Shown: piece after piece, positions 1 through 7,881 of the stretch | How positions within the stretch are numbered: position 1 is the stretch's first letter | Layout of the letters: the number at the start of each line of letters is the position of its first letter | Assembly: GCA_011800805.1 (NCBI GenBank) | Contig: MPNW01001485.1 | Span: forward strand, 56,332 to 66,784 | Origin: Hirudo medicinalis | Taxonomy: Eukaryota; Annelida; Clitellata; Hirudinida; Hirudinidae | Direction of reading: 5' to 3' | DNA length: 10,453 bases | The notes under the pieces: model-generated | Told to the model about the DNA's origin: nothing | Databases searched by the model: none | Seen by the model: the letters and a program-made list of their open reading frames with translations, nothing else | Translations under genes and position numbers: made by a program

Positions 1-147
1 CTGATTTTTTTTAAAATGTTGATTGTGCTGTGGTTTGCGCATGTCCCGGGGTTCTCTCAGGCCCAGAAGGGGGACGTTTAAATATTTGGTGAAGTTCTTG
101 ATCCGTAATTATGTTTGTTTGGCTGAGAAAATAAAGGAAAAAAAAAA

Positions 148-228
148 ATAATAATGATGATAATAATTATAATGATGATGATGATGATGATGACGACGAC
201 GACGACGACGACGATGATGATGATGATA
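148..228. repeat. ATG/ACG trinucleotide microsatellite
   Basis: A run of AAT and ATG units changes to about seven ACG units and back to ATG. It ends about 70 bp upstream of the candidate signal-peptide exon at 296. Confidence 0.9.
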
Positions 229-295
229 GTAGGAATAATATTTAAGTATTAACAGTTATTTGATTTCATTTAGATTTTAATTTAAATCGAAGACG

Positions 296-1087
296 ATGGA
301 GGTTGTTGCTGCAGTTTTGATTCTCAGTTGGATTGAAGCGCTTGACAGGTATGACGTCATGTCATAAATATCATGTCAGGGCGTCATATAAAATAAATAA
401 TTTATTTAATATTTATTTATTTCGTGAAAGCATTAAATTAAGTTTATAAAATCATTGAAAGTGACTGAGTTAAATCATTTTTATTGCAACAGAATCCAAG
501 GATGAATCTTGTCATGTGAGTCTGCAATGTTTTTTGTTTTTTGTGAAGAATATTTTCTTAATATAATATAATTACTTAAATTGAATAATTCCTTTTTGTA
601 AATATAGGACGTTGCTTTCCGGTTATTACTTCAGTCTTTAGTTGATTTATTTTGATTCACGAAACTGTTAAATATTTCTTATCTAGAAATATATCACTGA
701 CACATCCCGGAGAATATTGTGAATAATGAAGAATACTCAAAGCAACTGAATGAATATAAATACAAAACATTTATTTAGATTTTGATGTTCAGGAGTTTAA
801 CTGTCAACCTCTACAGTTCTGCAATCCAGAGACCGGGAAATGCGGTAAGTTTATGTATTGAAATGTTTCTAACATAAAAGTTTTTATTTTGTATAATATG
901 AAATATTTCTATATCAATTCCGCTTTTTTTCGCAGAATGTGTGCCTATCTCCTGCTTGCTGGAGTGCAAATCTGGATTGGAAGAGATTGGTGGATGCAAA
1001 GTCTGCATGTGTAAAGACAATGCTTGTGTTTCAATGAAAGAAGTCCACCGCCTGTCTGAAGAAGATGATCGAAATACTTTTGGATAA
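296..1087 (+). CDS. Secreted antistasin/hirustasin-type serine protease inhibitor (multi-exon)
   Basis: Three exons join cleanly: one ending at 515 (donor gtgagt, phase 0), 793-844 (acceptor ttcag, donor gtaagt, phase 1) and 936-1087 (acceptor tttcgcag, stop TAA). The joined product runs from Asp-Glu-Ser-Cys (501) to Thr-Phe-Gly, about 72 residues. Its ten cysteines follow the antistasin-family order: C-x3-C-x4-C, a Cys-x-Cys pair, then C-x3-C, G-C and C-x-C. Members of this family are secreted and block serine proteases through one exposed loop. By position, that loop sits at CLLEC (953-967), so the P1 residue is probably Leu (956-958). An eleventh Cys (1025-1027) has no obvious partner. Exon 1 (296-348) encodes a signal-like peptide, MEVVAAVLILSWIEALD, with donor gtatga, but its phase does not match the next exon (acceptor cag at 490-492 or aag at 498-500). 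An alternative signal-like start lies at 16. The inhibitor domain is firm; the 5' end is not. Confidence 0.83.
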
Positions 1088-1146
1088 ATTTATTTCTCCT
1101 CTTCAAGCCCTAAGCACATATTTGTTGAAATTTGGGAATAATTCGA

Positions 1147-1152
1147 AATAAA
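1147..1152 (+). terminator. Poly(A) signal AATAAA of the antistasin-type gene
   Basis: A perfect AATAAA lies 60 nt after the TAA at 1085-1087, which is suitable spacing for the 3' end of this short gene. Confidence 0.65.
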
Positions 1153-1424
1153 GTAATGACATTTGGAATATAAATTTTTGTTTTGAAATTTCAGTAAAAA
1201 CATTTCGTCAGAAAACATTAAAACATTAAAACGCTAAAACATTTTTTAAAAATATTTTTTAACAAAAATGATAAAAAAAACTTCTGCTAATGAAACTATT
1301 AATTTCTAGTCAGAGAATGTAGAAGAGGTTTTTAAAATTGCTTAATGAAGTTTAGATTTCTCCAATCTTGGGTGATTTATCCCAAACACTTAATTCGAAA
1401 GTTCGGATGAACGACTTTTCTGAT

Positions 1425-1456
<32 letters not shown>

Positions 1457-1861
1457 CTGATGCAACGAACAATTTCAACAAACTCATCACCATCTCATCA
1501 CTTATCACTTATCAGTGAGAAACTTTGCCAATTAACCAAATATCAGAATTATTATTAAATGAAAAATTATAAGCAATTATTTTGTATTATTAAAATTATT
1601 AAAAGTATTATTAAAATAATAATTATTATTAAAAGCAATTTTAAAAATAATTTAAAAGAAGTATTTGTCACATTTACTTTGTTACATTGTTACATTTACT
1701 CACGAATTAATTGAAGAATAATTAATATTTTATTGCAAAGATAAATTTTAATAATTTAAACATTAATGAAAATTTATCGCTAATATTTAGTATCTTTTAT
1801 TTACCCAAATTGGCCACCTCGAGAAAAAATTGTCCGACTCAAAATCAACAGCTAATCAGGG
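1153..1861. other. AT-rich spacer with an AATC microsatellite
   Basis: No convincing coding frame is present. An AATC tetranucleotide run lies at about 1425-1456. From about 1550 to 1660 the sequence is a degenerate ATTATTAAAA-type low-complexity tract. The promoter of the downstream SR-protein gene probably begins near the right end. Confidence 0.6.
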
Positions 1862-1866
1862 CCAAT
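1862..1866 (+). promoter_or_regulatory. CCAAT box upstream of the SR-protein gene
   Basis: CCAAT lies 54 nt before the ATG, and an inverted copy (ATTGG) lies near 1809. A TATA-like cttataaa follows at about 1904. This is a motif match only; no start site is mapped. Confidence 0.35.
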
Positions 1867-1919
1867 CAAGCAACAAAGCAATCAGCAGAAGAGATTTGTG
1901 CAGCTTATAAACCTTTGAA

Positions 1920-2840
1920 ATGTCGAGGAATGAACGCGATCCAAACTGCACGTTGATAGTGCGCAACTTGGCAGACGGGGCCAGCAGCGACGAACTTAAG
2001 GACCTCTTCAAGGAGTTTGGAAATATAAAAGATGTTTACATTCCACTCGATTATTACACCAGGAGGCAGCGTGGATTCGCTTACGTTCAATTTGATGACC
2101 CGAGGGACGCTAAGGATGCACTAAACGACCTCGACGGCCACAAGTATTTGGATCAGGAGATGAGAATTGACATTGCCAGAGGAGACAGGAAAACGCCATC
2201 AGAAATGAAATCAAAACAGCGCGGCGGCAGATACGACAGACGTCGTGATTACGGCGATCGCCGCGGTCGACGACACTGTGACGATAGCGATGATGACTAC
2301 AGAAGACGCGACAGAAGTAGGTCGAGAAGCAGGAACCGTAGAAGGAGATCTAGGTCAGCATCCAGGTCAGCATCTCCATGCAGAAGAAAGAGGTACGAGA
2401 GCCCTGCATTGCCCAAAAGATCCCCCAGGAGGGAACAGTCCAGGTCACCATCTAGGTCGGCATCCCCGTGCAGAAGGAAGAGATACGAAAGCCCTGTATC
2501 GCCCAAAAAATCTTTCAGAAGGGAAAGGTCAAGGTCGGATTCTCGACGCAAGAGGAGGAGGTGCGAGAGTCCAGAAGAATCCATGAAATCTTCCGGGAAA
2601 GTTAGGTCAAGGACAAACAGTAGAGAATCCAGGAAAGTTAGGTCAAGGACAAACAGTAGGGAATCCACATCTCCTGAAAAGAGATTGGAAGAAACCAAAC
2701 CGAACAAAAACTCTTCAGCTTTTCCTGAAAAAGTCACCTCCCCCATAGTTGAGGATTGTGAAAAGAGTCCCAGCAGGTCAGGAAAGAGGGAAAGATCAAC
2801 AAGTACACACTCCAATTCATCTTCGGGCAGCAGGTCTTAA
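1920..2840 (+). CDS. SR-type RNA-binding protein, SRSF10/SRSF12-like
   Basis: This is a 306-residue uninterrupted frame. Residues about 10-87 form an RRM, with RNP2 LIVRNL at 12-17 and RNP1 RGFAYVQF at 51-58. YYTRRQRGFAYVQF and GDRKTPSEMK (88-97) are close to the SRSF10/12 (SRp38) signature, which argues against other SR proteins. From about 98 on it is an RS domain, rich in Arg-Ser, Arg-Asp and Ser-Pro, the usual target of SR-protein kinases. Proteins of this family act in the nucleus as sequence-specific splicing regulators. The RS tail holds two internal duplications: residues 149-178 repeated at 179-208, and 226-237 repeated at 238-249. Vertebrate SRSF10 genes have introns and usually encode shorter proteins, so a single-exon copy may be a retrocopy, although no A-tail or target-site duplication is visible. 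The ATG has a purine at -3 and is the first in frame. The assignment is strong; orthology to SRSF10 versus SRSF12 is open. Confidence 0.93.
   Translation: MSRNERDPNCTLIVRNLADGASSDELKDLFKEFGNIKDVYIPLDYYTRRQRGFAYVQFDDPRDAKDALNDLDGHKYLDQEMRIDIARGDRKTPSEMKSKQRGGRYDRRRDYGDRRGRRHCDDSDDDYRRRDRSRSRSRNRRRRSRSASRSASPCRRKRYESPALPKRSPRREQSRSPSRSASPCRRKRYESPVSPKKSFRRERSRSDSRRKRRRCESPEESMKSSGKVRSRTNSRESRKVRSRTNSRESTSPEKRLEETKPNKNSSAFPEKVTSPIVEDCEKSPSRSGKRERSTSTHSNSSSGSRS
2364..2543 (+). repeat. Two 90-bp tandem copies within the RS domain
   Basis: Copies at 2364-2453 and 2454-2543 both encode RSASPCRRKRYESP followed by a Pro-Lys, Arg and Ser rich tail. They are diverged at many third positions, so this is an older in-frame duplication. 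Confidence 0.88.
2595..2666 (+). repeat. Two 36-bp tandem copies within the RS domain
   Basis: Copies at 2595-2630 and 2631-2666 differ at about two bases and encode KVRSRTNSRES twice. The near identity suggests a recent duplication. Confidence 0.92.
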
Positions 2841-2930
2841 ATGGGGATGAGTAAGCAAAGGTTGTTATCTCGTGCGTGCGTGCTTAACAAAGTTGTGGAT
2901 ATTTGTTTTATATTGGATTTTAATTTTTCA

Positions 2931-2936
2931 AATAAA
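2931..2936 (+). terminator. Poly(A) signal AATAAA of the SR-protein gene
   Basis: A perfect AATAAA lies about 90 nt after the stop at 2838-2840. Confidence 0.65.
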
Positions 2937-3022
2937 ATTATTAAACGTGATTTAAATGGTTTCATGTCGATTTGAATCAGTGGTAACATGTTTAGGATAA
3001 TTATGATTCGATTCGGCAATAA

Positions 3023-3028
3023 TTTATT
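3023..3028 (-). terminator. Poly(A) signal of the tailless-type receptor gene
   Basis: TTTATT on the plus strand reads AATAAA on the minus strand, 109 nt beyond the receptor stop codon at 3137-3139. It lies about 87 bp from the poly(A) signal of the convergent SR gene. Confidence 0.55.
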
Positions 3029-3136
3029 TAACTGCAACAATTTTGTTCAGCAACGAATATCCATTCATTCAACTCTAAACACGAACATTGAAACAACACA
3101 CACCTATTTTAAAGCCACAGTCGAACAAATTTTACA

Positions 3137-6100
3137 TCACGAGCCATCGGACATGATGGATTTGTACATGTCGGTGATGACCTGTTCCATGGGGGTGTCT
3201 CCGATTGCCCCCCGGAAAAACAACTCCTCCAAAATTCCTTCCCTAAGCGAGCCAATCACTGGGAGCGTGAGGAGCAGCTTGCCGAAGCGGCATGGCTGGT
3301 TGGGGTAGTGTTGGGCCACGTGTTTGTTTAGCATGAAGTGGGCGTGGTCTTGCAACTCGGAAATTGTCGAACTGTCGATCAACGATCTTCTTGGTAGAAC
3401 TATTGTTTAAAAGCGAATGTGAAACTTTTATTACTTTAAATTTTTTGAAAAATGAATTAATTGCTTGAAAGCGTTTCTTGGATTTATTCGATGTTATTCT
3501 CCTGATCAATTTGAAGCCTTTAACTCGCAGAAATATTAACTTACTCTTTCAAACAAACAGGACGAAAATATTTTATGCATGAATGCGAGCAGACGTATTT
3601 CAATGAAATGAAAAATATCTTCTGATCGTTATTAATGCACGTTTAAATATCATAATGTTAATACCATTTAGTAATAGGCAAATTGTGAGAGTCACAAGAT
3701 GAAAATAACATCAACAATAACAATAGAAATAGTAAATAAATTAATTATGATAATGATGTTGTGATTATTTACTTGGCTTGAAGACCACCACAGCTCTGAG
3801 ATATGAATATTCAACACCGTCGACTTCCATCTCATCCAGTTTTGCCACTGCGTTCTTCAGCCTCTGCAGGTTCTCCTTGAACTTTTTCTCATCTTCTCTG
3901 ATTTGTCCTTCTTGGATTTCAACGTCGTCGTCGTCGTCGTCAGTTGTTGTGTCGCTGACTGATGTCAAGAATGAATTTGTGAACAGGTGTAAATTCGTCA
4001 ACCAGGCGATCGAGGTGTTGGTAGTACTAATTTCTATACGCTTATTATTATTATTATTATTATTATAAATTATTATTATTAATAGTAGTAGTAGTATTTA
4101 TGTCAACATCGCCGTCATCGTCGTCGTCATCATCATAGTTAAAGAAATTATTTTTCTGAAAATATTGCAAAATCATAAGTCAATAATATTGGCACGATTC
4201 TTGATAATTATAAATAATAATAATTATTATAAACAACAATATCAATACTTCCATAATATACTTACCATTAACTGCCTCCTTTTCAGAATTGTTAAAACAA
4301 GTGACGTCATCATCGACTACATCGAGGATTTCTTCGACCTCCAACAACTTGTTATTCCTCCTTCTCCTTTCCTTCCCTTCTTTCCATTCCTTCAGTCCAT
4401 CGTCAACCGTCCTCAGCAGCCGATACTGACTTGCTGCCAACAAGAACAGTTCCTTCCAGGACTCTGCCACGAGGCTCAACTGATCGGCCACCTGAAGACT
4501 GGACATGCTGGGGATGGATTTGACCCAACGGATGCTCAACAGCAACAGTTGAGCTGCAAGTTCGGATGTTAATTCTGAGGTGCACTGCCCCTGCAGAGGG
4601 TTGTGTAAGCTCGCTTGACCTCGAAAGGTCAAAGTTCGAGGAGGTGTCGGAGGTCCCGAGAAGTAGGAGTGCTGAGGCGGAAAAATAGGGGGATACTGAA
4701 AGGTGAAGGATTTCATTTGAAACGAATTTAACTTTTTTTAAATTCTAATGAATTAAGTTTAACGAATTGCAATTTTGAGTGGCTCAGAAGCTGAGATGGA
4801 AATATGCGTTTAAAGGATGACTTGCAAATATCTGATATTTCATTTAAATATAATTTAATCAATTATTTGTTCGTTGGAAAACCGAATTATTCAAGAATTA
4901 CTCAGTAATTATGAAAACATTTCACTCATTTGAAGTTCAATTATCAATTATTATGCAATGATTTGTTTACGTGGTTATGTAATGGAGTTAAGGTATTTTC
5001 GTCAGGAAATTATGTGTATGTATAAATGTGTATATGTACATACATGCCTACAGGCAGAGGTTCAGCGAATTTACTGAAATAAACAAAAATATCAAAATAT
5101 CGCTCGAACGTTAAATAAGTTATTCACACGAGAATTACGATGTAAACATTGATAAATAATATTTCTGTGCATATTAAAGAATGTAATTAATTCCTGAAAA
5201 TAACGGAAATATTGAACGACAAATGATGATGATGAAACTGACCGCAGCCACCGGATGGGCAAGCACGTGGTTCGACCTGGCCTCCATGTTGGCTTGAACG
5301 AAGAGTGCACTTGTTGGGGCTGACATGCGCGGTGCCATGGAGAGATGTTGAGAATGACTGGAGGGGAGGAGCTGATAACCATGGTGCTGTTTTGGGTGAG
5401 TCATGGGATGGTGATGATGATGATGGGTTGACGTTATATTGTTATTGTTGTTGGGACTGAAATAATGCAGTTGTTGATTGTGTAGCTGTTGATGATGAAT
5501 TTGTTGTTGCTGTTGTTGTTGGTGGTGGTGTTGGTGTTGGAAGAGCATCAACTGCCGTCTGATGGTAGAACTTCTTGGTCCTCGTTCGTGTTGCACGGCT
5601 GGAAAATATATTAAAAAACCGATTAAAAATCAATCAATCAATGGATCAATCGCTTGATCAACACACTCAAATAGTCGTTTGTCTCTCCATTCATTCGTCC
5701 ATCCATCCATCCGTCCATCTATCCATCTGTCCATCCATCCATCCGTCCATCCATCCATCTGTCCAGCTGAGCATTAACCCAGTTTCAAATCATTCTGATT
5801 TCTGTGGTAACACCGATTTTCCAAACAAATCAACAAATCATGGAATTCATTCTTTTAAGAAATGTTTTATTAAATACACCAACAAATATTTTCGATATTA
5901 TCCGCTTAATAAACTAAAAATATAAATTAAACTTGTGTCTGGAATGCCTTAGTAGTGACTTTCTCATTCATAATCAAAGCTTCCACGATTCCATTAAACA
6001 TAATTCGACCAATCACCTTTAATTGGGTCAATGACCTGGAAGAGTTCCATTATGTGATTGGTCGGTTGATTGAAAGCGGTTGATCGATAAAAAGTGGAAC

Positions 6101-7492
6101 ATCAAATACCCGCTCGTGTGAGCAGATGTCATCTTATCGTGTCTCAATCTTTTCATGCCCGTCCATTTCCTTAGCCCTTCTTCTTGTTATTATTGTTAAT
6201 GTTATTGTTATTGTTATTATTATTATTAATATTAATATTATTATTGTTGTTGTTGTTGTTGTTGTTGTTGTGACGGCTGCGTAACAGTGACAGAAAGGTT
6301 TTCCTTGGTCCAGGTGAGGGCGTGTTAATTGTGTTTGAAGAGAAGCTCTGTTATCACGCAATCCACTTGATTGAAACATTCAGCTCCTCCTACCTTCATT
6401 CATTCATCAATGCAATCATTCATGCATTCATTCAATCATTATTCAGTCAATCCCTTGCTCCAGCTACGACTACTTCCATTTTATGAATTATTATTTGTGT
6501 TTAAATTCATTTTTTATGTCATTAATTTTTGAAATTCTCATCGGCTGTTTGCGTTCCGATTGTTTTAAATCATAAAATCTAATCACTTTAAGGATTGAAG
6601 ATAACGGCAATATAAGATTATCATATTTGGTAACTCATTATCAATTCATGAAATAAATATATCTATACTCGCAAAATCAACCATTCCTTCAATAAATCAC
6701 TCATTCGATCATTCCCTCAATCACCCGCTTTTCAATCACTCAACCAACCACTCATACAATCGTTCAATCGACCAACCATTCCTGTTCATTCCAGCCTGAA
6801 TGCATTTCTTGAGTCTGCATGCTCTGCATTGATTCCTCCTCGCTTTGTCAACCATGCATGCATCTTTCACTTTCGATTTGCACCGGTATTTACGTTCTCT
6901 CCTTATGGAACGCTGTGATAGTTAAAATAAGATTTATAAATTTGTAAACATGAATAATTTATAAATCATAGTTTTAATTGCTTCTGACGCCCTCGGGAAT
7001 CGGCGCTACATAAATGTCTAAGTGTCCCTGGCGAATGGAACAGTTTAAAGGAATTATTCGCATAAACAGGTCTAATGAAATACAAGATAAAAAATTTTGA
7101 TGTTGAAGAATTGAACATTCATTCGTTGATTGATTGATTGATTGATTGATTCATCCATTCATCCATTCATTCATTCATTGGCAGGTTGCATTCTTGCACG
7201 CGGCGGTAATGGCATCAGTCGTAATGTGACGTGTTCTCAACCCAGTCTGCACCGCCATGGAGGTCCTCGGTTAGGGGCGCTATATAAATGAAGAGCGATT
7301 GAAAAAGGTACCCTCACATCCTATTCGGATACATGAGGCACTCAAAAGATAGGCTAATTGCAATTCATTCATTCATTCGTGATGCGATATTTACAAATAT
7401 TTACAAATATTGGTACTCACTTTGAAAAAGCCAGCGCATCTACAAAAGAAGACAGTTGACAATAATTGTGTAATAGAGTGACATCATGACTG

Positions 7493-7545
<53 letters not shown>

Positions 7546-7645
7546 CCACCACCTACCTACCCATCGCAGGCATATATTCCATAATGTTTTCCCGACGAGA
7601 AGTCCTTGCACACCTTGCATGGAATATCAGTCAATATTCTTCCAT
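3137..7645 (-). CDS. tll: Orphan nuclear receptor, NR2E family (tailless/TLX type), seven exons
   Basis: Exons in transcript order are 7645-7561, 7439-7421, 6912-6777, 5598-5243, 4695-4266, 3958-3773 and 3399-3137. Every junction is GT/AG with matching phase (2, 0, 1, 0, 1, 1). They total 1475 nt and give about 491 residues ending at TGA. Counting from the first split codon, the DNA-binding domain has zinc finger 1 at Cys10-13-27-30, P-box CDGCAGFFKR at 27-36, and finger 2 at Cys46-54-64-67 with the seven-residue D-box spacing typical of tailless. [14 protein letters not shown] (82-95) is a tailless hallmark. The hinge is rich in Gln, His and Asn. The ligand-binding domain starts near 240; [37 protein letters not shown] and [13 protein letters not shown] are recognisable, and it ends with DMYKS near the C terminus, as in TLX. 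Family members are nuclear transcription factors, often repressors, of head and neural development. A long charged insertion sits mid-domain. The initiator exon lies upstream. Confidence 0.93.
3400..3772 (-). other. Intron of the receptor gene, no distinct content
   Basis: This intron joins FKP (exon ending 3773) to [11 protein letters not shown] (exon from 3399), phase 1. Donor is gtaaat and acceptor caatag. It is AT-rich and I see no other gene in it. Confidence 0.75.
3959..4265 (-). other. Intron of the receptor gene with an ATT/AGT microsatellite
   Basis: Donor is gtaagt after AATG and the acceptor is cttgacatcag. A TTA/AGT run (about 4041-4098) and GTC/ATC units (about 4110-4137) fill part of it. 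Phase is 1 on both sides. Confidence 0.8.
4696..5242 (-). other. Intron of the receptor gene, AT-rich
   Basis: Donor is gtcagt after GCTGCG and the acceptor is a strong tccttcacctttcag, phase 0. It holds a small TGTA/TATG-rich stretch near 5011-5048. No coding potential is seen. Confidence 0.75.
5687..5764. repeat. CATC-type tetranucleotide microsatellite
   Basis: CCAT/CATC units are interrupted by CGTC, TATC and TGTC variants. Confidence 0.9.
6186..6271. repeat. TTA/TTG trinucleotide microsatellite
   Basis: TTA and TTG units, some as ATTAAT, end in a run of about nine GTT units. Confidence 0.9.
6913..7420 (-). other. Intron of the receptor gene with a TGAT/TTCA tract and two SINE-tail-like blocks
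   Basis: Phase 0 intron with donor gtgagt and acceptor ttaactatcacag. It holds a tetranucleotide tract (7118-7181) and two copies of a 26-bp block (6991-7016, 7265-7290). No coding frame is convincing. Confidence 0.8.
7118..7181. repeat. TTGA then TTCA tetranucleotide microsatellite
   Basis: About five TTGA units change to CATC/CATT units. Confidence 0.9.
7421..7439 (-). other. tll: 19-nt microexon encoding CAGFFK of the P-box
   Basis: Acceptor cttcttttgtag precedes A-TGC-GCT-GGC-TTT-TTC-AAA and donor gtgagt follows. The first A completes the Gly codon begun at the end of exon 7645-7561. The last codon is whole and leads into CGT (Arg) at 6912. Without it the last cysteine of zinc finger 1 and most of the recognition helix would be absent, so it is almost certainly constitutive. 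Confidence 0.92.
7493..7546. repeat. CAT trinucleotide microsatellite next to the zinc-finger exon donor
   Basis: About 17 CAT units, followed by CACCACCACC and two CTAC units that form the gtaggtagg donor of exon 7561-7645 on the minus strand. Confidence 0.92.
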
Positions 7646-7683
7646 CTGGAATCAAGTGCAGTGACTTGACTTGAATTTATCAG

Positions 7684-7728
7684 CAACAACGAACAACAAC
7701 GAACAACAACGAACAACAACGAACAACA
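7684..7728. repeat. 10-bp tandem repeat CAACAACGAA
   Basis: About four and a half exact copies of the 10-bp unit start just after the AT-rich edge at 7680. Confidence 0.92.
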
Positions 7729-7881
7729 AGTAACGTTAATTAATTCGTTTAAAAGAACAAATGTTTTAAAATGCAGATGTTAATGATTTTATTAACAAAT
7801 AATTCAAAACAAACATTTCTATTATTGTGCTTCATCATCGTTATGAGTTCATCATTGTTTAAGACATTTTGACGTTGAAAA

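Larger units (their letters stand above)
5599..6776 (-). other. Intron of the receptor gene with several microsatellites
   Basis: This phase 1 intron has donor gttggt and acceptor atattttccag. It contains a CATC-type tetranucleotide tract (5687-5764), TTA and TTG runs (6186-6271), ATTC/AATC tracts (about 6395-6452 and 6665-6770), and a perfect 11-bp inverted repeat (6006-6016 with 6054-6064). The open frames over these repeats are low-complexity artefacts. Confidence 0.8.

Noticed and set aside
811..1020. Minus-strand 69-codon frame
   Set aside because: It is antisense to the antistasin-type exons and has no features of its own.
2297..2815. Minus-strand 172-codon frame and a plus-strand alternative frame over the SR gene
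   Set aside because: Both are shadows of the RS-domain codons; the RRM supports only the 1920 frame.
3137..3382. Separate 81-residue nuclear-receptor protein starting at 3382
   Set aside because: The first codon there is TTG. The sequence is the last exon of the split receptor gene and extends to a splice acceptor at 3400.
5575..5925. Plus-strand frame rich in His-Pro-Ser-Ile repeats
   Set aside because: It comes from the CATC tetranucleotide tract and overlaps the receptor exon antisense.
6134..6379. Minus-strand poly-Thr/poly-Ile frame
   Set aside because: It reads the TTA/TTG microsatellite inside a receptor intron.
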